From Rhizobium brockwellii (GTDB lineage Bacteria; Pseudomonadota; Alphaproteobacteria; Rhizobiales; Rhizobiaceae): DNA of 64,000 nucleotides. Of the stretch, positions 26,519 through 35,890 are shown piece after piece (position 1 is the first letter of the stretch; every line of letters begins with the position of its first letter). The notes under the pieces are model-generated. The model saw nothing but the letters and a program-made list of their open reading frames with translations. It did no database searches and had not been told where the DNA came from. The stretch covers positions 372,001-436,000 of the forward strand of contig NZ_CP053441.1 of assembly GCF_000769405.2 (NCBI RefSeq), in the 5' to 3' direction. The position numbers were made by a program, and so were the translations under genes.

Positions 26519-27238
26519 TCAGATCAGTTTCTCTGCCATGATCGCGTCGTCTTCGAGCCAGAGCTGAACAGCCTGTCCGCGAAGATTGGGCGCCATGTCT
26601 TCCGCCATTTTGTAGATGCCGTCGATTGCAACCAGCTCGGCCTCGAGCTTGCGGCAAAAGATCCGCGCCGATGCGTTTCCGATGGATCCCGCCATGGCTC
26701 GGCCACGCAAGGCGCCATAGATATGGACGGACCCGCCGGCGATGACCTCGGCACCCGAGGCGACCGAACCGATGACGGTGACGTCGCCTTCCGGAAAGAT
26801 TACCGATTGCCCCGAGCGCACCGGTTCCCGGATGACGATCGATTGCATGGCCGGGCGGGGTTCCGCCGCTGCCGGTTTGCCGGGTAGATCGGCAGGCTCC
26901 TTTGCCTGAACTTCGATGTCGGAGACCGACCGACCGCCTTTGAGTGCCGGCGGCATGCCGGATCCGAGGATCGAAGGCCGTGCGCCCTCAATGCCCATGA
27001 TGCTGACATTGCGCTTGGCAAGTTCGGCAATCAGGTCCTTCAGCTGTGGCCGGTCGATTTGCAGGTCCGTCAGGTCGAGCACGACAGGCCGTCCGAGGAA
27101 GAAGCCGGCCGAACGCGCAGCCAGATCGTCCAGCCGGATCAACCAATCATCGATGGGAAGATCCGGAGACAGCATGACCGCGAGGAAAGAGCGGCCCTTG
27201 ATGCGGATAGAGCGAGCGTCTGTTAGCACTTTGGTCAT
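26519..27238 (-). CDS. minC: Septum-site determining protein MinC
   Basis: 239 residues. The N-terminal domain (IRIKGRSFLAVMLSPDLPID) inhibits FtsZ. The C-terminal beta-helix (about 130-239), with VRSGQSVIFPEGDVTVIGSV and HIYGALRGRAMAG, binds MinD and dimerises. A proline- and alanine-containing linker joins the two. First gene of the min operon. Confidence 0.96.
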   Translation of the reverse strand: MTKVLTDARSIRIKGRSFLAVMLSPDLPIDDWLIRLDDLAARSAGFFLGRPVVLDLTDLQIDRPQLKDLIAELAKRNVSIMGIEGARPSILGSGMPPALKGGRSVSDIEVQAKEPADLPGKPAAAEPRPAMQSIVIREPVRSGQSVIFPEGDVTVIGSVASGAEVIAGGSVHIYGALRGRAMAGSIGNASARIFCRKLEAELVAIDGIYKMAEDMAPNLRGQAVQLWLEDDAIMAEKLI

Positions 27239-27447
27239 CTATGTGAAGAAATCGTTGACCATGTCTACCGCTGCTATGGTTAACAAAAAGTTAACGCGGC
27301 CTTAATAACACCCACAATCACCTGAGATTTTTTAAGCGCAGAATTACCGCAAGTTATTGGAAAAGCGTTGCTATCGCCGGAAGCGCTGCACTGTTAATAT
27401 TGCCGCTTCGACCTGAGCCGCAAATCTGCCGCTGCTTGGGGTAAAGC

Positions 27448-28059
27448 TCAGCCTTCGGCCTTGCGTTGTGCGTTGGAAATGGCGCGTGCGGCCTCCTCCG
27501 AGGAGTTGGCAAGCGTGCGCATCTCGGCGGCCAGCACGGCAAAGCCCGATCCGGCCGTGCCGGCGCGGGCGGCCTCGATGCCGGCATTGACGGCGAGCAG
27601 CTTCAGGTAACGCAGCGATTGCAGGATCTCATTGGTCTTCGAGGCGGTGATGCGCATGCCGGAGGTCTGTTCGTCAATTCGCTGATAGAGCGATTCGATG
27701 TTGATGATGCTGCCTTCGAGATAGAGAAGCTCACCTTTCTCGTCCCAGATGCCGCCGCCGGTCTCGGTGACCCAGATGAGATGGCCCATGGCGTGACGGA
27801 TGCGGTACTCCATTGTCCAGTCCGTGCGCTTCTCCAGCGCCCGTCCGACGATCTCGTCCATCAGAGGCACGTCTTCCTCGTACATGATCGAGGTGAAGGT
27901 CCGCGTGCGGTTGCCGATGATTTCGTCGACGGGATAACCGAAGATGCGCTCGATGCCATTGGTCATCTCAAGCATCGTGTAGTTTTCATCGGCACGGCAG
28001 CGATAGAGAAAACCGCTCATGCGCCCGAGAACGCTCGTTTGAAAATCCATGAAGGCCAC
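27448..28059 (-). CDS. Soluble PAS protein with short chemoreceptor-like tail
   Basis: 203 residues, no membrane segment. A PAS_3-type domain (about 10-125, GIERIFGYPVDEIIGNRTR and the PAC motif WTMEYRIRHAMGHLIWV) is followed by a fragment of a methyl-accepting signalling helix containing LLAVNAGIEAARAGTAGSGF and VLAAEMRTLANSSEEAARAI. This is the hairpin-tip motif that contacts CheA/CheW, but only one short stretch is present, not a full antiparallel coiled coil. It may feed into a chemotaxis array or be a relic. Start at Met1 or Met4. Confidence 0.8.
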   Translation of the reverse strand: MAFMDFQTSVLGRMSGFLYRCRADENYTMLEMTNGIERIFGYPVDEIIGNRTRTFTSIMYEEDVPLMDEIVGRALEKRTDWTMEYRIRHAMGHLIWVTETGGGIWDEKGELLYLEGSIINIESLYQRIDEQTSGMRITASKTNEILQSLRYLKLLAVNAGIEAARAGTAGSGFAVLAAEMRTLANSSEEAARAISNAQRKAEG

Positions 28060-28171
28060 ATTCGAAGAGAAGAGTTGCAGATGGATTTATGTCGTCTCAT
28101 TTAAAATGGCGCACGTCACAATGCCGGAAGAGAGCGCGAGCACCCTCCTCCGGCAATGCAGGTCCGCCTCA

Positions 28172-29509
28172 TCAGTTGCGTAGATATTCCTCCATGGAAT
28201 CGTCGAGCGCCTCGACCCAGGGGGTGTGGTGCGTCGGCGACATGTTGCCGGTCATCAGCGATCGGTAGGCATGATCGCGAAAGCCCATGATGTTATGGGC
28301 CTTGTGATGTTCCCACTCCATGAAGGTCTGGTTGGTGCCCTCGATGTCGAAGGAGGGATAGTCGGTTTCAGCGAGCAGTTCCTTCACATAGTCGCCCTGG
28401 TACCAGATCATCTGCTCGGCATCCTCGAGCGTCTCCTCGCGGGCGCGCCACATGTCGAAATTGGCCTTCAACTCCTCTTCCGGCGGCAGGGTGATGCGGC
28501 CCATCATCACGTCGCGCGCCCACCAGGCCTGCACGTCGAACATGTTGAAGGTGTAGAACTGGTCCTGCATGCCGATATAGAAAAGCTGCGGGTTCTTGTC
28601 GAAGATCACCCCCTTGTAGAGGCTGTCGGCCCAGAGGCGATTGGCCGTCTTCAGCCGGAGATCGTCGGGCAGGAAGGGGAAATGGTGCTGGTATCCGGTG
28701 CAGAGGATCACGGCATCGACCTCCTTGGTCGAGCCGTCGAGGAAATGCGCCGTGCGGTTTTCGAGCTTGGTCAGCAGCGGCCGTTCTTCGAAATTCTCCG
28801 GCCATTTGAAGCCCATCGGCTTCGAGCGGTAGCTCGTCGTCACCGATTTCGCGCCGTATTTCCAGCATTGTGAGCCGATGTCCTCGGCCGAATAGCTGCG
28901 GCCGACGAGCAGGATGTCCTTGCCCTTGAACTCCAGCGCGTCGCGGAAATCATGGGCATGCAGCACGCGGCCGTTGAAGGTCTTCACGCCCTCGAAATAG
29001 GGCACGTTCGGCGTCGAGAAGTGACCTGATGCCACGACGACATAGTCGAACTCCTCGTCATACATCCGGTCCTCGATGCGGTTATGCGCCGTCACCGTGA
29101 ATTTCTTCGTCTGATCGTCGAAGCGAACCATGCGCACCGGTGTGCTGAAGCGCACCCAGTGGCGGACGTTCGCCTTCTCGACGCGGCCCTTGATGTAATC
29201 CCAGAGCACGGCGCGTGGCGGATAGGAGGCGATCGGCTTGCCGAAATGCTCCTCGAAGGAATAATCGGCGAATTCGAGGCATTCCTTCGGGCCGTTCGAC
29301 CAGAGGTAGCGATACATGCTGCCATGGACCGGCTCGCCATATTCGTCGAGGCCGGTGCGCCAGGTATAGTTCCAGAGCCCGCCCCAATCCGACTGCTTTT
29401 CGAAGCAGACGATCTCCGGGATTTCGGCGCCCTTCTGGGCGGCCGATTGAAAGGCGCGCAGCTGCGCCAGCCCGGAAGGACCGGCACCGATGACGGCTAC
29501 TCTTGTCAT
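28172..29509 (-). CDS. tmm: Trimethylamine monooxygenase (bacterial FMO, Tmm)
   Basis: 445 residues, the usual length of bacterial Tmm. FAD site GAGPSG is at 8-13; the FMO fingerprint [11 protein letters not shown] is at about 178-188; the NADPH site is [11 protein letters not shown] near 202-212; and [10 protein letters not shown] matches the (A/C)TGY motif. It oxidises trimethylamine to TMAO with NADPH and O2. It is the last gene of the minus-strand set mgsABC-gmaS-purU-dmmDABC-tmm, and Tdm, the next enzyme, is encoded nearby. Other flavin monooxygenases share the motifs, but this context makes Tmm by far the best call. Confidence 0.92.
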   Translation of the reverse strand: MTRVAVIGAGPSGLAQLRAFQSAAQKGAEIPEIVCFEKQSDWGGLWNYTWRTGLDEYGEPVHGSMYRYLWSNGPKECLEFADYSFEEHFGKPIASYPPRAVLWDYIKGRVEKANVRHWVRFSTPVRMVRFDDQTKKFTVTAHNRIEDRMYDEEFDYVVVASGHFSTPNVPYFEGVKTFNGRVLHAHDFRDALEFKGKDILLVGRSYSAEDIGSQCWKYGAKSVTTSYRSKPMGFKWPENFEERPLLTKLENRTAHFLDGSTKEVDAVILCTGYQHHFPFLPDDLRLKTANRLWADSLYKGVIFDKNPQLFYIGMQDQFYTFNMFDVQAWWARDVMMGRITLPPEEELKANFDMWRAREETLEDAEQMIWYQGDYVKELLAETDYPSFDIEGTNQTFMEWEHHKAHNIMGFRDHAYRSLMTGNMSPTHHTPWVEALDDSMEEYLRN

Positions 29510-29559
29510 GAAGCATTCCCCTCTTGATTATGTCGTTTTATCTGGTGCATCGCCGCGCC

Positions 29560-30600
29560 TCAGTCCGGATAGATGCCGGGGCTGGTCGGCGCCCCGTCGT
29601 CGTATTTTGAAAGCCACTCGATCGTCGTCTCGCGGAAGCGGGTAAGGCCCTTGTAGTCGATGAGCTCGGGCGGCAGCGTCTTCAGTACGCGCGGAAAGCG
29701 GCGCGCCCATTTCGGCACGGTGACGAGCTCTTCCATATTCATCAGGTAGCAGCGGATGACGAAGAGGATGGCGTTGGAGCGCGGCAGGCGCCAGAGGCTC
29801 TGCAATTCGACACGAAGATGCACCTTCTCGCCGACATTCTCCGGCGTCACCGTGGTGCGGTCAGGACCCCATTTGTGATAATTCTCCGGGCTGGTGTCGA
29901 GCCGAGGATTGATCGTCATCGTCCAGTTGAAGCGTCGTGTCGGCTTGCCCTGCTGCAGGTTCAACAGGAATTTCAGCGCCCTGTCGAAGACGCCGATCTG
30001 GTGGGCGAGCGGCACCGGCCCGTGCCATTCCATGAAGTTCATGCCGATATCGAAATCGAGCGACCAGTCGGCCTGAGTCGTCACCATGCCGGCATCCATC
30101 CAGAGATTGCTGTCGCGCTGGTCGACGATGCAGAAGTCTCCCTGGGCCTGGCGGGTGATATATTCGAAGGGCTCATAGGGCAGCGTCGAAGCATCGCCGA
30201 AGGTGAAGCTGTCGTCGATGCCGAGCGGGCGATTGATCCAGCGCCACTGGTCGCCGTTGCGGATCAGCGTGAAATGATCGGGGTACCCTGCCGCCTGCTC
30301 TTCCATCAAAAGTTCGAGCGTGTCCCATTGGGCGCTCATCATGTGCGGCAGCGCCTGATAGCGCAGCGGATCTTCCTTCAGGACCAGCGCCCGATCGTGC
30401 ATCTCGGCGACGTAATGCTCGTCGACGTCGATCAGGCTTTCGTAGACGGTTCCCGCCCGGCCGTGCACGTGCGGCTCCATATTGACGGAATACATGTATT
30501 CGTCGCGGTCGAAGGGAAACGGGAAACGCCGGATGTTCTCGGGGCTGTTGCGATAGCTGAAATCGTTCCGGAAGGTTTCCTGCTTGAAGACGATTGCCAT
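29560..30600 (-). CDS. dmmC: Dimethylamine monooxygenase haem subunit (DUF3445/HODM, DmmC)
   Basis: 346 residues from MAIVFKQETF with an AAGGAGACC site. The whole length matches the DUF3445 haem-dependent oxidative N-demethylase family: INPRLDTSPENYHKWG, VHLRVELQSLWRLPRS and ILFVIRCYLMNMEEL. It is the catalytic subunit that, with DmmA and DmmB, oxidises dimethylamine to methylamine and formaldehyde using O2 and NADPH. The gene order D-A-B-C is that of the dmmDABC operons of marine methylotrophs, on which the letter is based. Confidence 0.87.
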   Translation of the reverse strand: MAIVFKQETFRNDFSYRNSPENIRRFPFPFDRDEYMYSVNMEPHVHGRAGTVYESLIDVDEHYVAEMHDRALVLKEDPLRYQALPHMMSAQWDTLELLMEEQAAGYPDHFTLIRNGDQWRWINRPLGIDDSFTFGDASTLPYEPFEYITRQAQGDFCIVDQRDSNLWMDAGMVTTQADWSLDFDIGMNFMEWHGPVPLAHQIGVFDRALKFLLNLQQGKPTRRFNWTMTINPRLDTSPENYHKWGPDRTTVTPENVGEKVHLRVELQSLWRLPRSNAILFVIRCYLMNMEELVTVPKWARRFPRVLKTLPPELIDYKGLTRFRETTIEWLSKYDDGAPTSPGIYPD

Positions 30601-30631
30601 GTCCGGTCTCCTTGTTCCGCTTCCAATGCCG

Positions 30632-31597
30632 CTAGAGATCAAGATGCAGCGTGTTTCCCTCGAAGCGGGAAACGCAGATCATCACCTTGCGGCCGGATGC
30701 TTTTTCTTCGCTCGTCAAATAGACGTCATGGTGCAGCAGCTTGCCGTCGCAAGTGACGACGCCGGTCTCGCATTGACCGCAGGCGCCGCCGCGACAGAGG
30801 AAGGGCGCGTCGACGCCCGCCGCTTCGATCGCCTCCAGCATGCTTTCGTGATGGCCGACCTTCACGGTCTTGCCGGACCGCAGGAGCTCGATCGAGAAGG
30901 GCTTGCCTGGTAGAGACGACAGGAACCGTTCGGAATGCAGGTTCTGCTCCGGCCAGCCGGCGTCTAGTCCCGCCTTCAGCACGCCGTCGATCATGCCGGA
31001 TGGGCCGCAGACATAAAGATGCGTGCCGAGCGGCTGGGTGCCGAGCAGGCGCGTCAGGGGGATGGCGCCGCCTTCGGCATCGCAATAGATCTTGATGCGA
31101 TGTCCGCCATAGCGCTCGACAAGTTGCTGCCAATAGGCACCGCGGTCGCGCGTGCGGATGGCATAATGCAGCTCGAAATTGGCGCCCTCGCGGGAAAACT
31201 GCTCCATCATTGCAATGAAGGGGGTAATGCCGATGCCGCCGGCGATCAGAAGGTGCTTGCGCCCGCGCCAGTCCGGCTGGAAGAGGTTGACGGGATAGCT
31301 GACCGTCAACTCGTCGCCTTCGCTGAGCTTCTCATGCATGAAGGTGGAGCCGCCGCGCGAATCCTCGACGTGCAGCACGCTGATCTCATAGGCTGCGCAA
31401 TCATGCGGCGGCGACATCAGCGAATAGGCGTTGCGGCGCATATGGCCGCCATCGTTCATCAAAACGATGACGTGGGCGCCGCCGGAGAAATAAGGCATCG
31501 GCTTGCCGTCAAGGCGCTCGAAACGGAAGCGCTTGACGCGCTCGGCGATCGGCGTGATCCGCGTCACGCGGACAGGAATTTCAGTGCCACCGCTCAA
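30632..31597 (-). CDS. dmmB: Dimethylamine monooxygenase reductase subunit (DmmB)
   Basis: 321 residues with the layout of phthalate-dioxygenase/vanillate-demethylase reductases. A flavin-binding barrel (RRNAYSLMSPP) and an NAD(P) domain (LIAGGIGITPFIAMM, YVCGPSGMID) come first. A C-terminal plant-type 2Fe-2S ferredoxin domain has Cys268, Cys273, Cys276 and Cys308. It passes electrons from NAD(P)H to the haem subunit. The start overlaps the dmmA stop by 4 bp. Confidence 0.9.
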   Translation of the reverse strand: MSGGTEIPVRVTRITPIAERVKRFRFERLDGKPMPYFSGGAHVIVLMNDGGHMRRNAYSLMSPPHDCAAYEISVLHVEDSRGGSTFMHEKLSEGDELTVSYPVNLFQPDWRGRKHLLIAGGIGITPFIAMMEQFSREGANFELHYAIRTRDRGAYWQQLVERYGGHRIKIYCDAEGGAIPLTRLLGTQPLGTHLYVCGPSGMIDGVLKAGLDAGWPEQNLHSERFLSSLPGKPFSIELLRSGKTVKVGHHESMLEAIEAAGVDAPFLCRGGACGQCETGVVTCDGKLLHHDVYLTSEEKASGRKVMICVSRFEGNTLHLDL

Positions 31598-32199
31598 AGG
31601 AACAACTCCTCCGGATCAGGCGCGCTGCCCGGTTCTTCCGCATCGATATTGACGCCCTGGAAGGCGGCGAGCCGGCGCGAATAATGGTCGCGCACCAAAA
31701 GCGTCAGCCCGCAATGGCTGCAGGCAAACGGGCTGGTGGTGACGTCGTCGGTGACGCCCTTGCAATGCACGCATTGCACACGCCTGGCCAGCGAGCCGCG
31801 ATGCTCGGTGATGACGGAGGCATGGTCCATGCCGTAATCGAGCGCCACGAGCATTGCCTGGCCGATGAAGCCTTCCGTGCCCGATAGATAAAGCCGCGTG
31901 CCCATATGAGCGGTGGCAAGCGACCCCTTCAATCGGAAGAGCAGCGTTGCGATGGTCGGGGCCGTGAAGAACATGTCGGCGCCGAGGCGGCGCAGCGCCT
32001 CGTCCAGGCCAGTACCCTGTGAGCCGCGGGCTACATAGAGGATTTCGCTGCGAGAAAGCGCCGTTTCGTCAAGCGCCGGCTGCTGATCGAGGAGAGCCTT
32101 GGCGCCCTCCCCTTCGAGCGCGAAAATGTGCCGCCGGGCGCGCGGCTGGATGGTCAGGCCCGTGTAGACTGGTCGGCTTTTGATGCCTGCAACGAGCAT
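31594..32199 (-). CDS. dmmA: Dimethylamine monooxygenase subunit DmmA
   Basis: 201 residues. The middle (about 50-135) resembles a ferredoxin-reductase-like NAD domain without cofactor motifs. The C-terminal part carries two CxxC pairs (Cys143/Cys146 in VQCVHC and Cys160/Cys163 in ACSHCG) of a rubredoxin- or zinc-ribbon-like metal site, followed by LLVRDHYSRR. This is the DmmA-like C-terminal family. Whether it holds iron (electron transfer) or zinc cannot be told here. Coupled by overlap to dmmB, and 11 bp after dmmD. Confidence 0.85.
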   Translation of the reverse strand: MLVAGIKSRPVYTGLTIQPRARRHIFALEGEGAKALLDQQPALDETALSRSEILYVARGSQGTGLDEALRRLGADMFFTAPTIATLLFRLKGSLATAHMGTRLYLSGTEGFIGQAMLVALDYGMDHASVITEHRGSLARRVQCVHCKGVTDDVTTSPFACSHCGLTLLVRDHYSRRLAAFQGVNIDAEEPGSAPDPEELFL

Positions 32200-32210
32200 T
32201 CGCGTGCTCC

Positions 32211-33344
32211 TTAACCTACGGCGGTCCTCTTCTTCTTCTCCGGATCGTCGAAAGGAAGCGTGTGGGCGGTGGCGCCTGCCTTCACGGTCTTGCCGCGGAC
32301 TTCGAGTTTCGTCCCATGCACCGCCTTGTCAACGTCCAGACGGGCAATCGCCATGGATTTCTGCGTCAGCGATGAATAGCTCGGGCAGGTGATGACGCCA
32401 ACCTTTTTGCCGTCGGCAAAGACTTCGTCGCCGAGATCGGCCGGTCCGTCGGCATCGATCAGCATGCCGAAGATCTTGAAGCGTTCCTTACCCTTGAGAC
32501 GGGCATGTTCCTCGGCGCCACGGAAGCCCGTCTTGCCGGGGCTGACGGTGAAGTCGAGGCCGAGTTCCCAGAGGCTGTCGCCGGGCGCCTGGTCGGCGAA
32601 GGGATACATCTGCGAATTGTCGTAGGGGTAGAACAGCAGATAGCTTTCGACCCGCAGCATGTCGAGAACGGAGAAGCAGCAGGGGATGATGCCCATCTCC
32701 TTGCCTTCCTCGACGATCCGGTCCCAGACCATGACGGCGTCCTGGCCGCGCACGAAGATCTCGTAGCCACGTTCGCCGGTATAGCCGGTGCGCGAGATCA
32801 TCACCGGTGCGCCGAACAGCGTCGTCTGCATGTGGTGGAAATATTTGAGATCGCGGATGCCGGGCACATATTTGGCGAGATAATCGACCGCGAGCGGGCC
32901 CTGCAGCGACAGGTCGTGCAGGTCGTCGTCGAAGAGGACCGCGCAATTGCGGCCTGCCGCCTGCTTGACGAGTTCCTCGTGGCCGGAGCCGGAGCCGTGC
33001 ACCAGCATCCAGGAATTCGGGCCGGTGCGATAGACGATGCAATCGTCGGTGAAGTGGCCGCGCTCGTTCAGCATCGTCGCATAGACCGAGCGGCCGGGGT
33101 AGATCTTCGTCAGGTCGCGGGTGGTGATGGAGTCGAGCACGGCGATGGCGTGCGGGCCGACCAGGTGCACCTTCTTCAGGCCCGAGACATCCATGATGCC
33201 GGCCTTGGTGCGGACGGCGACATGTTCTTCCGACATGTCCTTGTCGTAGGTCCAGGCGGTGCCCATGCCGCTCCAGTCCTCGAGCTTCGATCCCAGAGCG
33301 CGATGCCGATCCGCCAAGACGGAGAAACGCCATGATAAAGCCAT
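32211..33344 (-). CDS. dmmD: GcvT-like tetrahydrofolate aminomethyltransferase (DmmD)
   Basis: 377 residues, full-length glycine-cleavage T-protein fold: MDVSGLKKVHLVGPHA, MISRTGYTGERGYEIF and CFSVLDMLRVESYL are T-protein signatures including the folate-contacting region. No gcvH or gcvP is near, and it directly precedes dmmA, so it probably traps the formaldehyde released by dimethylamine oxidation as 5,10-methylene-THF. It is the first gene of dmmDABC, behind a 170-bp gap from purU. It is one of three GcvT domains in the island. Confidence 0.86.
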   Translation of the reverse strand: MALSWRFSVLADRHRALGSKLEDWSGMGTAWTYDKDMSEEHVAVRTKAGIMDVSGLKKVHLVGPHAIAVLDSITTRDLTKIYPGRSVYATMLNERGHFTDDCIVYRTGPNSWMLVHGSGSGHEELVKQAAGRNCAVLFDDDLHDLSLQGPLAVDYLAKYVPGIRDLKYFHHMQTTLFGAPVMISRTGYTGERGYEIFVRGQDAVMVWDRIVEEGKEMGIIPCCFSVLDMLRVESYLLFYPYDNSQMYPFADQAPGDSLWELGLDFTVSPGKTGFRGAEEHARLKGKERFKIFGMLIDADGPADLGDEVFADGKKVGVITCPSYSSLTQKSMAIARLDVDKAVHGTKLEVRGKTVKAGATAHTLPFDDPEKKKRTAVG

Positions 33345-33517
33345 TGTCCGTTCCCTTTTGTTTCCTCTACGGAATATTTATTTCCTGACTATATTCGTCT
33401 TTCGCGCCGTGGCAAGCCCGCCCGACATGGATTTCCCAAAACTTTCGGCGCCTTTGCTGCAGCCCTCAACGAATGAATGACGGATGCGGCTACGTTTTTG
33501 CCGTCCCCAACCCGTCT

Positions 33518-34402
33518 CTAACCCATGCGTTCCGAGGCGTAGCTGCCGGGGCTTGCCGGGAAGACCACGGTGCGGTTGCCGTTGATGAAGGTGCGGTGAT
33601 GGATATGGGCGTGGATGGCACGCGCCAGCACCTGGCTTTCGACGTCGCGGCCGATCGAGACATAGTCGTCGGGTGACTGTGCATGGGTGATGCGCGCCGT
33701 ATCCTGCTCGATGATGGGGCCTTCGTCGAGATCGGCGGTGACGTAATGCGCCGTCGCGCCGATCAGCTTCACGCCGCGGCCGTAGGCCTGTTTGTAAGGA
33801 TTGGCGCCCTTGAAGCTCGGCAGGAAGGAATGGTGGATGTTGATGATCTTCCCGGACATTTTCTGGCACATCTCGTCCGAGAGGATCTGCATGTAGCGCG
33901 CGAGCACGATCAGTTCGGTGCCGGTCTGCTCGGCCACCTCCATGATGCGGGCCTCGGCCTGCACCTTGTTGGCCTTGGTGACCGGAATATGGTGAAAGGG
34001 AATGTCGTGGTTCACCACGACCTTCTGGTAGTCGAAATGGTTGGAGACGACGCCGACGATATCGATCGGCAGGGCGCCGATCTTCCAGCGGTAGAGCAGG
34101 TCGTTGAGGCAATGACCGAAGCGCGACACCATCAGCAGCACCTTCATGCGCTTCTCGCTGTCGTGAAAATCGTAATCCATCTCGAAGGGAGCGGCGACGG
34201 CTGCAAAACCGGTGTCGATATCGGCGCCCGAAAGACCCTCTTCCGAAATGAAGCTGACGCGCATGAAGAACTTGCCGGTATCGAGATCGTCGAACTGCGA
34301 GCTGTCGATGATGTTGCAGCCCTTGTCGGCCAGATAGCTCGAAATCGCCGCCACGATGCCGCGCGTCGACTTGCAGGATACGGTGAGTACGAAGTTCTTC
34401 AT
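33518..34402 (-). CDS. purU: Formyltetrahydrofolate deformylase (PurU)
   Basis: 294 residues from MKNFVLTV (GGAAGAGAC site). An ACT-type regulatory domain occupies residues 1-80. The formyltransferase-fold catalytic domain has INIHHSFLPSFKGANPY (Asn/His active site) and LDEGPIIEQD. PurU hydrolyses 10-formyl-THF to formate and THF, releasing C1 units and recycling folate loaded by methylamine demethylation. Its setting between gmaS and dmmD supports this use rather than purine synthesis. It may be co-transcribed with gmaS (98-bp gap). Confidence 0.94.
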   Translation of the reverse strand: MKNFVLTVSCKSTRGIVAAISSYLADKGCNIIDSSQFDDLDTGKFFMRVSFISEEGLSGADIDTGFAAVAAPFEMDYDFHDSEKRMKVLLMVSRFGHCLNDLLYRWKIGALPIDIVGVVSNHFDYQKVVVNHDIPFHHIPVTKANKVQAEARIMEVAEQTGTELIVLARYMQILSDEMCQKMSGKIINIHHSFLPSFKGANPYKQAYGRGVKLIGATAHYVTADLDEGPIIEQDTARITHAQSPDDYVSIGRDVESQVLARAIHAHIHHRTFINGNRTVVFPASPGSYASERMG

Positions 34403-34499
34403 GCTGTCTCTTCCTTCGCTATCCCAAGCGCAGAGGGCCAAATCACGCCGGAGCTTGTCGGCTCCGGCGCATCAGCGTGTCTTCAGAACGTCCGTCCGT

Positions 34500-35807
34500 T
34501 CAGATGTCGAGCGTACTGTCGCGTTCCCACTGGGTGAAATGCGAGCAGAAAGCATTCCATTCCTGATGCTTGAGCTTGAGATAGGCGGCGGAAAACTCGG
34601 CCCCGATTGCCTCCTTCAAGCCCTCGTCGGCATCATAGGCGCGCAGCGCGTCGAGCAGGTTGAGCGGCAGGCGCGGCGCGTCCTTCACCAGATACCCCTC
34701 GGCATACATGTCGATATCATAATGCCGGCCGGGATCGGCTTTGCTGCGGATGCCGTCGAGGCCGGCCGCGATGATGATCGCCTGCAGCAGGTACGGGTTG
34801 ACCGCACCATCCGGCAGGCGCAGCTCGAAGCGGCCCGGTCCCGGCACGCGCACCATGTGGGTGCGGTTGTTGCCCGTCCAGGTCACGGTGTTCGGCGCCC
34901 AGGTGGCGCCCGATGTGGTGCGCGGCGCGTTGATGCGCTTATAGGAATTGACCGTCGGATTGGTGATCGCGGCAAGCGCGGAGGCGTGCTTCATGATGCC
35001 GCCGAGGAAGGTTTTACCCTGAGCCGAGAGCCCAAATGGCATTTCCTTGTCCGCGAAGGCGTTGACCTTGCCATCGATGTCCCAGACCGAAATATGGGCA
35101 TGGCAGCCGTTTCCGGTCAGGCCTTTGAAGGGCTTCGGCATGAACGTGGCGCGAAGGCCGTGCTTTTCGGCGACCGACTTGACCATGAACTTGAAGAAGG
35201 AGTGCTTGTCCGCCGTCTGAAGCGCGTCGTCATATTCCCAGTTCATCTCGAACTGGCCGTTCGCGTCCTCGTGGTCGTTCTGATAGGGCTTCCAGCCAAG
35301 CTCGAGCATGTAGTCGCAAATCTCGGCGATGACATCATAGCGACGCATCACGGCTTGCTGATCGTAGCAGGGTTTTTCGGCTGTATCGAACTGGTCTGAA
35401 ATCACCGAGCCGTCGGCGGAGATGAGAAAGAACTCGGGTTCCACGCCGGTTTTCACCCGGAGCCCTTCTTTCGCAGCTTCGGCGACCAGTCTTTTCAGCA
35501 CCACACGCGGTGCCTGTTCGACAGGCTGATCGTCCATGACGCAGTCGGCAGCAACCCATGCGACGTCTTTCTTCCAGGGTAGCTGGATGACGGAGGAAGC
35601 ATCGGGAACCGCAAACAGGTCGGGATGGGCAGGCGTCAGATCGAGCCAGGTTGCAAAGCCGGCAAAGCCGGCGCCATCTTTCTGCATATCGGCGATGGCT
35701 TCTGCGGGGACCAGCTTGGCGCGTTGGCCGCCGAACAGGTCGGTATAGCTGATCATGAAATATTTGATGCCTTTGTCTTTGGCAAAAGCAGCAAGGTCCA
35801 GTGTCAT
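34500..35807 (-). CDS. gmaS: Gamma-glutamylmethylamide synthetase (GmaS)
   Basis: 435 residues of the glutamine synthetase superfamily: GVEPEFFLI, NDHEDANGQFEMNWEY, GNGCHAHISV (ATP/metal) and NSYKRINAPRTTSGATWAPN. GmaS ligates monomethylamine to glutamate with ATP. The length and the setting beside mgsABC separate it from housekeeping GlnA. Together with MgsABC and MgdABCD it makes the indirect methylamine pathway that gives nitrogen (and, with C1 oxidation, energy). Confidence 0.93.
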   Translation of the reverse strand: MTLDLAAFAKDKGIKYFMISYTDLFGGQRAKLVPAEAIADMQKDGAGFAGFATWLDLTPAHPDLFAVPDASSVIQLPWKKDVAWVAADCVMDDQPVEQAPRVVLKRLVAEAAKEGLRVKTGVEPEFFLISADGSVISDQFDTAEKPCYDQQAVMRRYDVIAEICDYMLELGWKPYQNDHEDANGQFEMNWEYDDALQTADKHSFFKFMVKSVAEKHGLRATFMPKPFKGLTGNGCHAHISVWDIDGKVNAFADKEMPFGLSAQGKTFLGGIMKHASALAAITNPTVNSYKRINAPRTTSGATWAPNTVTWTGNNRTHMVRVPGPGRFELRLPDGAVNPYLLQAIIIAAGLDGIRSKADPGRHYDIDMYAEGYLVKDAPRLPLNLLDALRAYDADEGLKEAIGAEFSAAYLKLKHQEWNAFCSHFTQWERDSTLDI

Positions 35808-35890
35808 TCTCGTTCCCCTTTGGATTTCTTGGAGACACTTTGGTTATGGATGCGAGACGGCCGGGACGTTTGCCCGGCCGGTAGTAGAAA

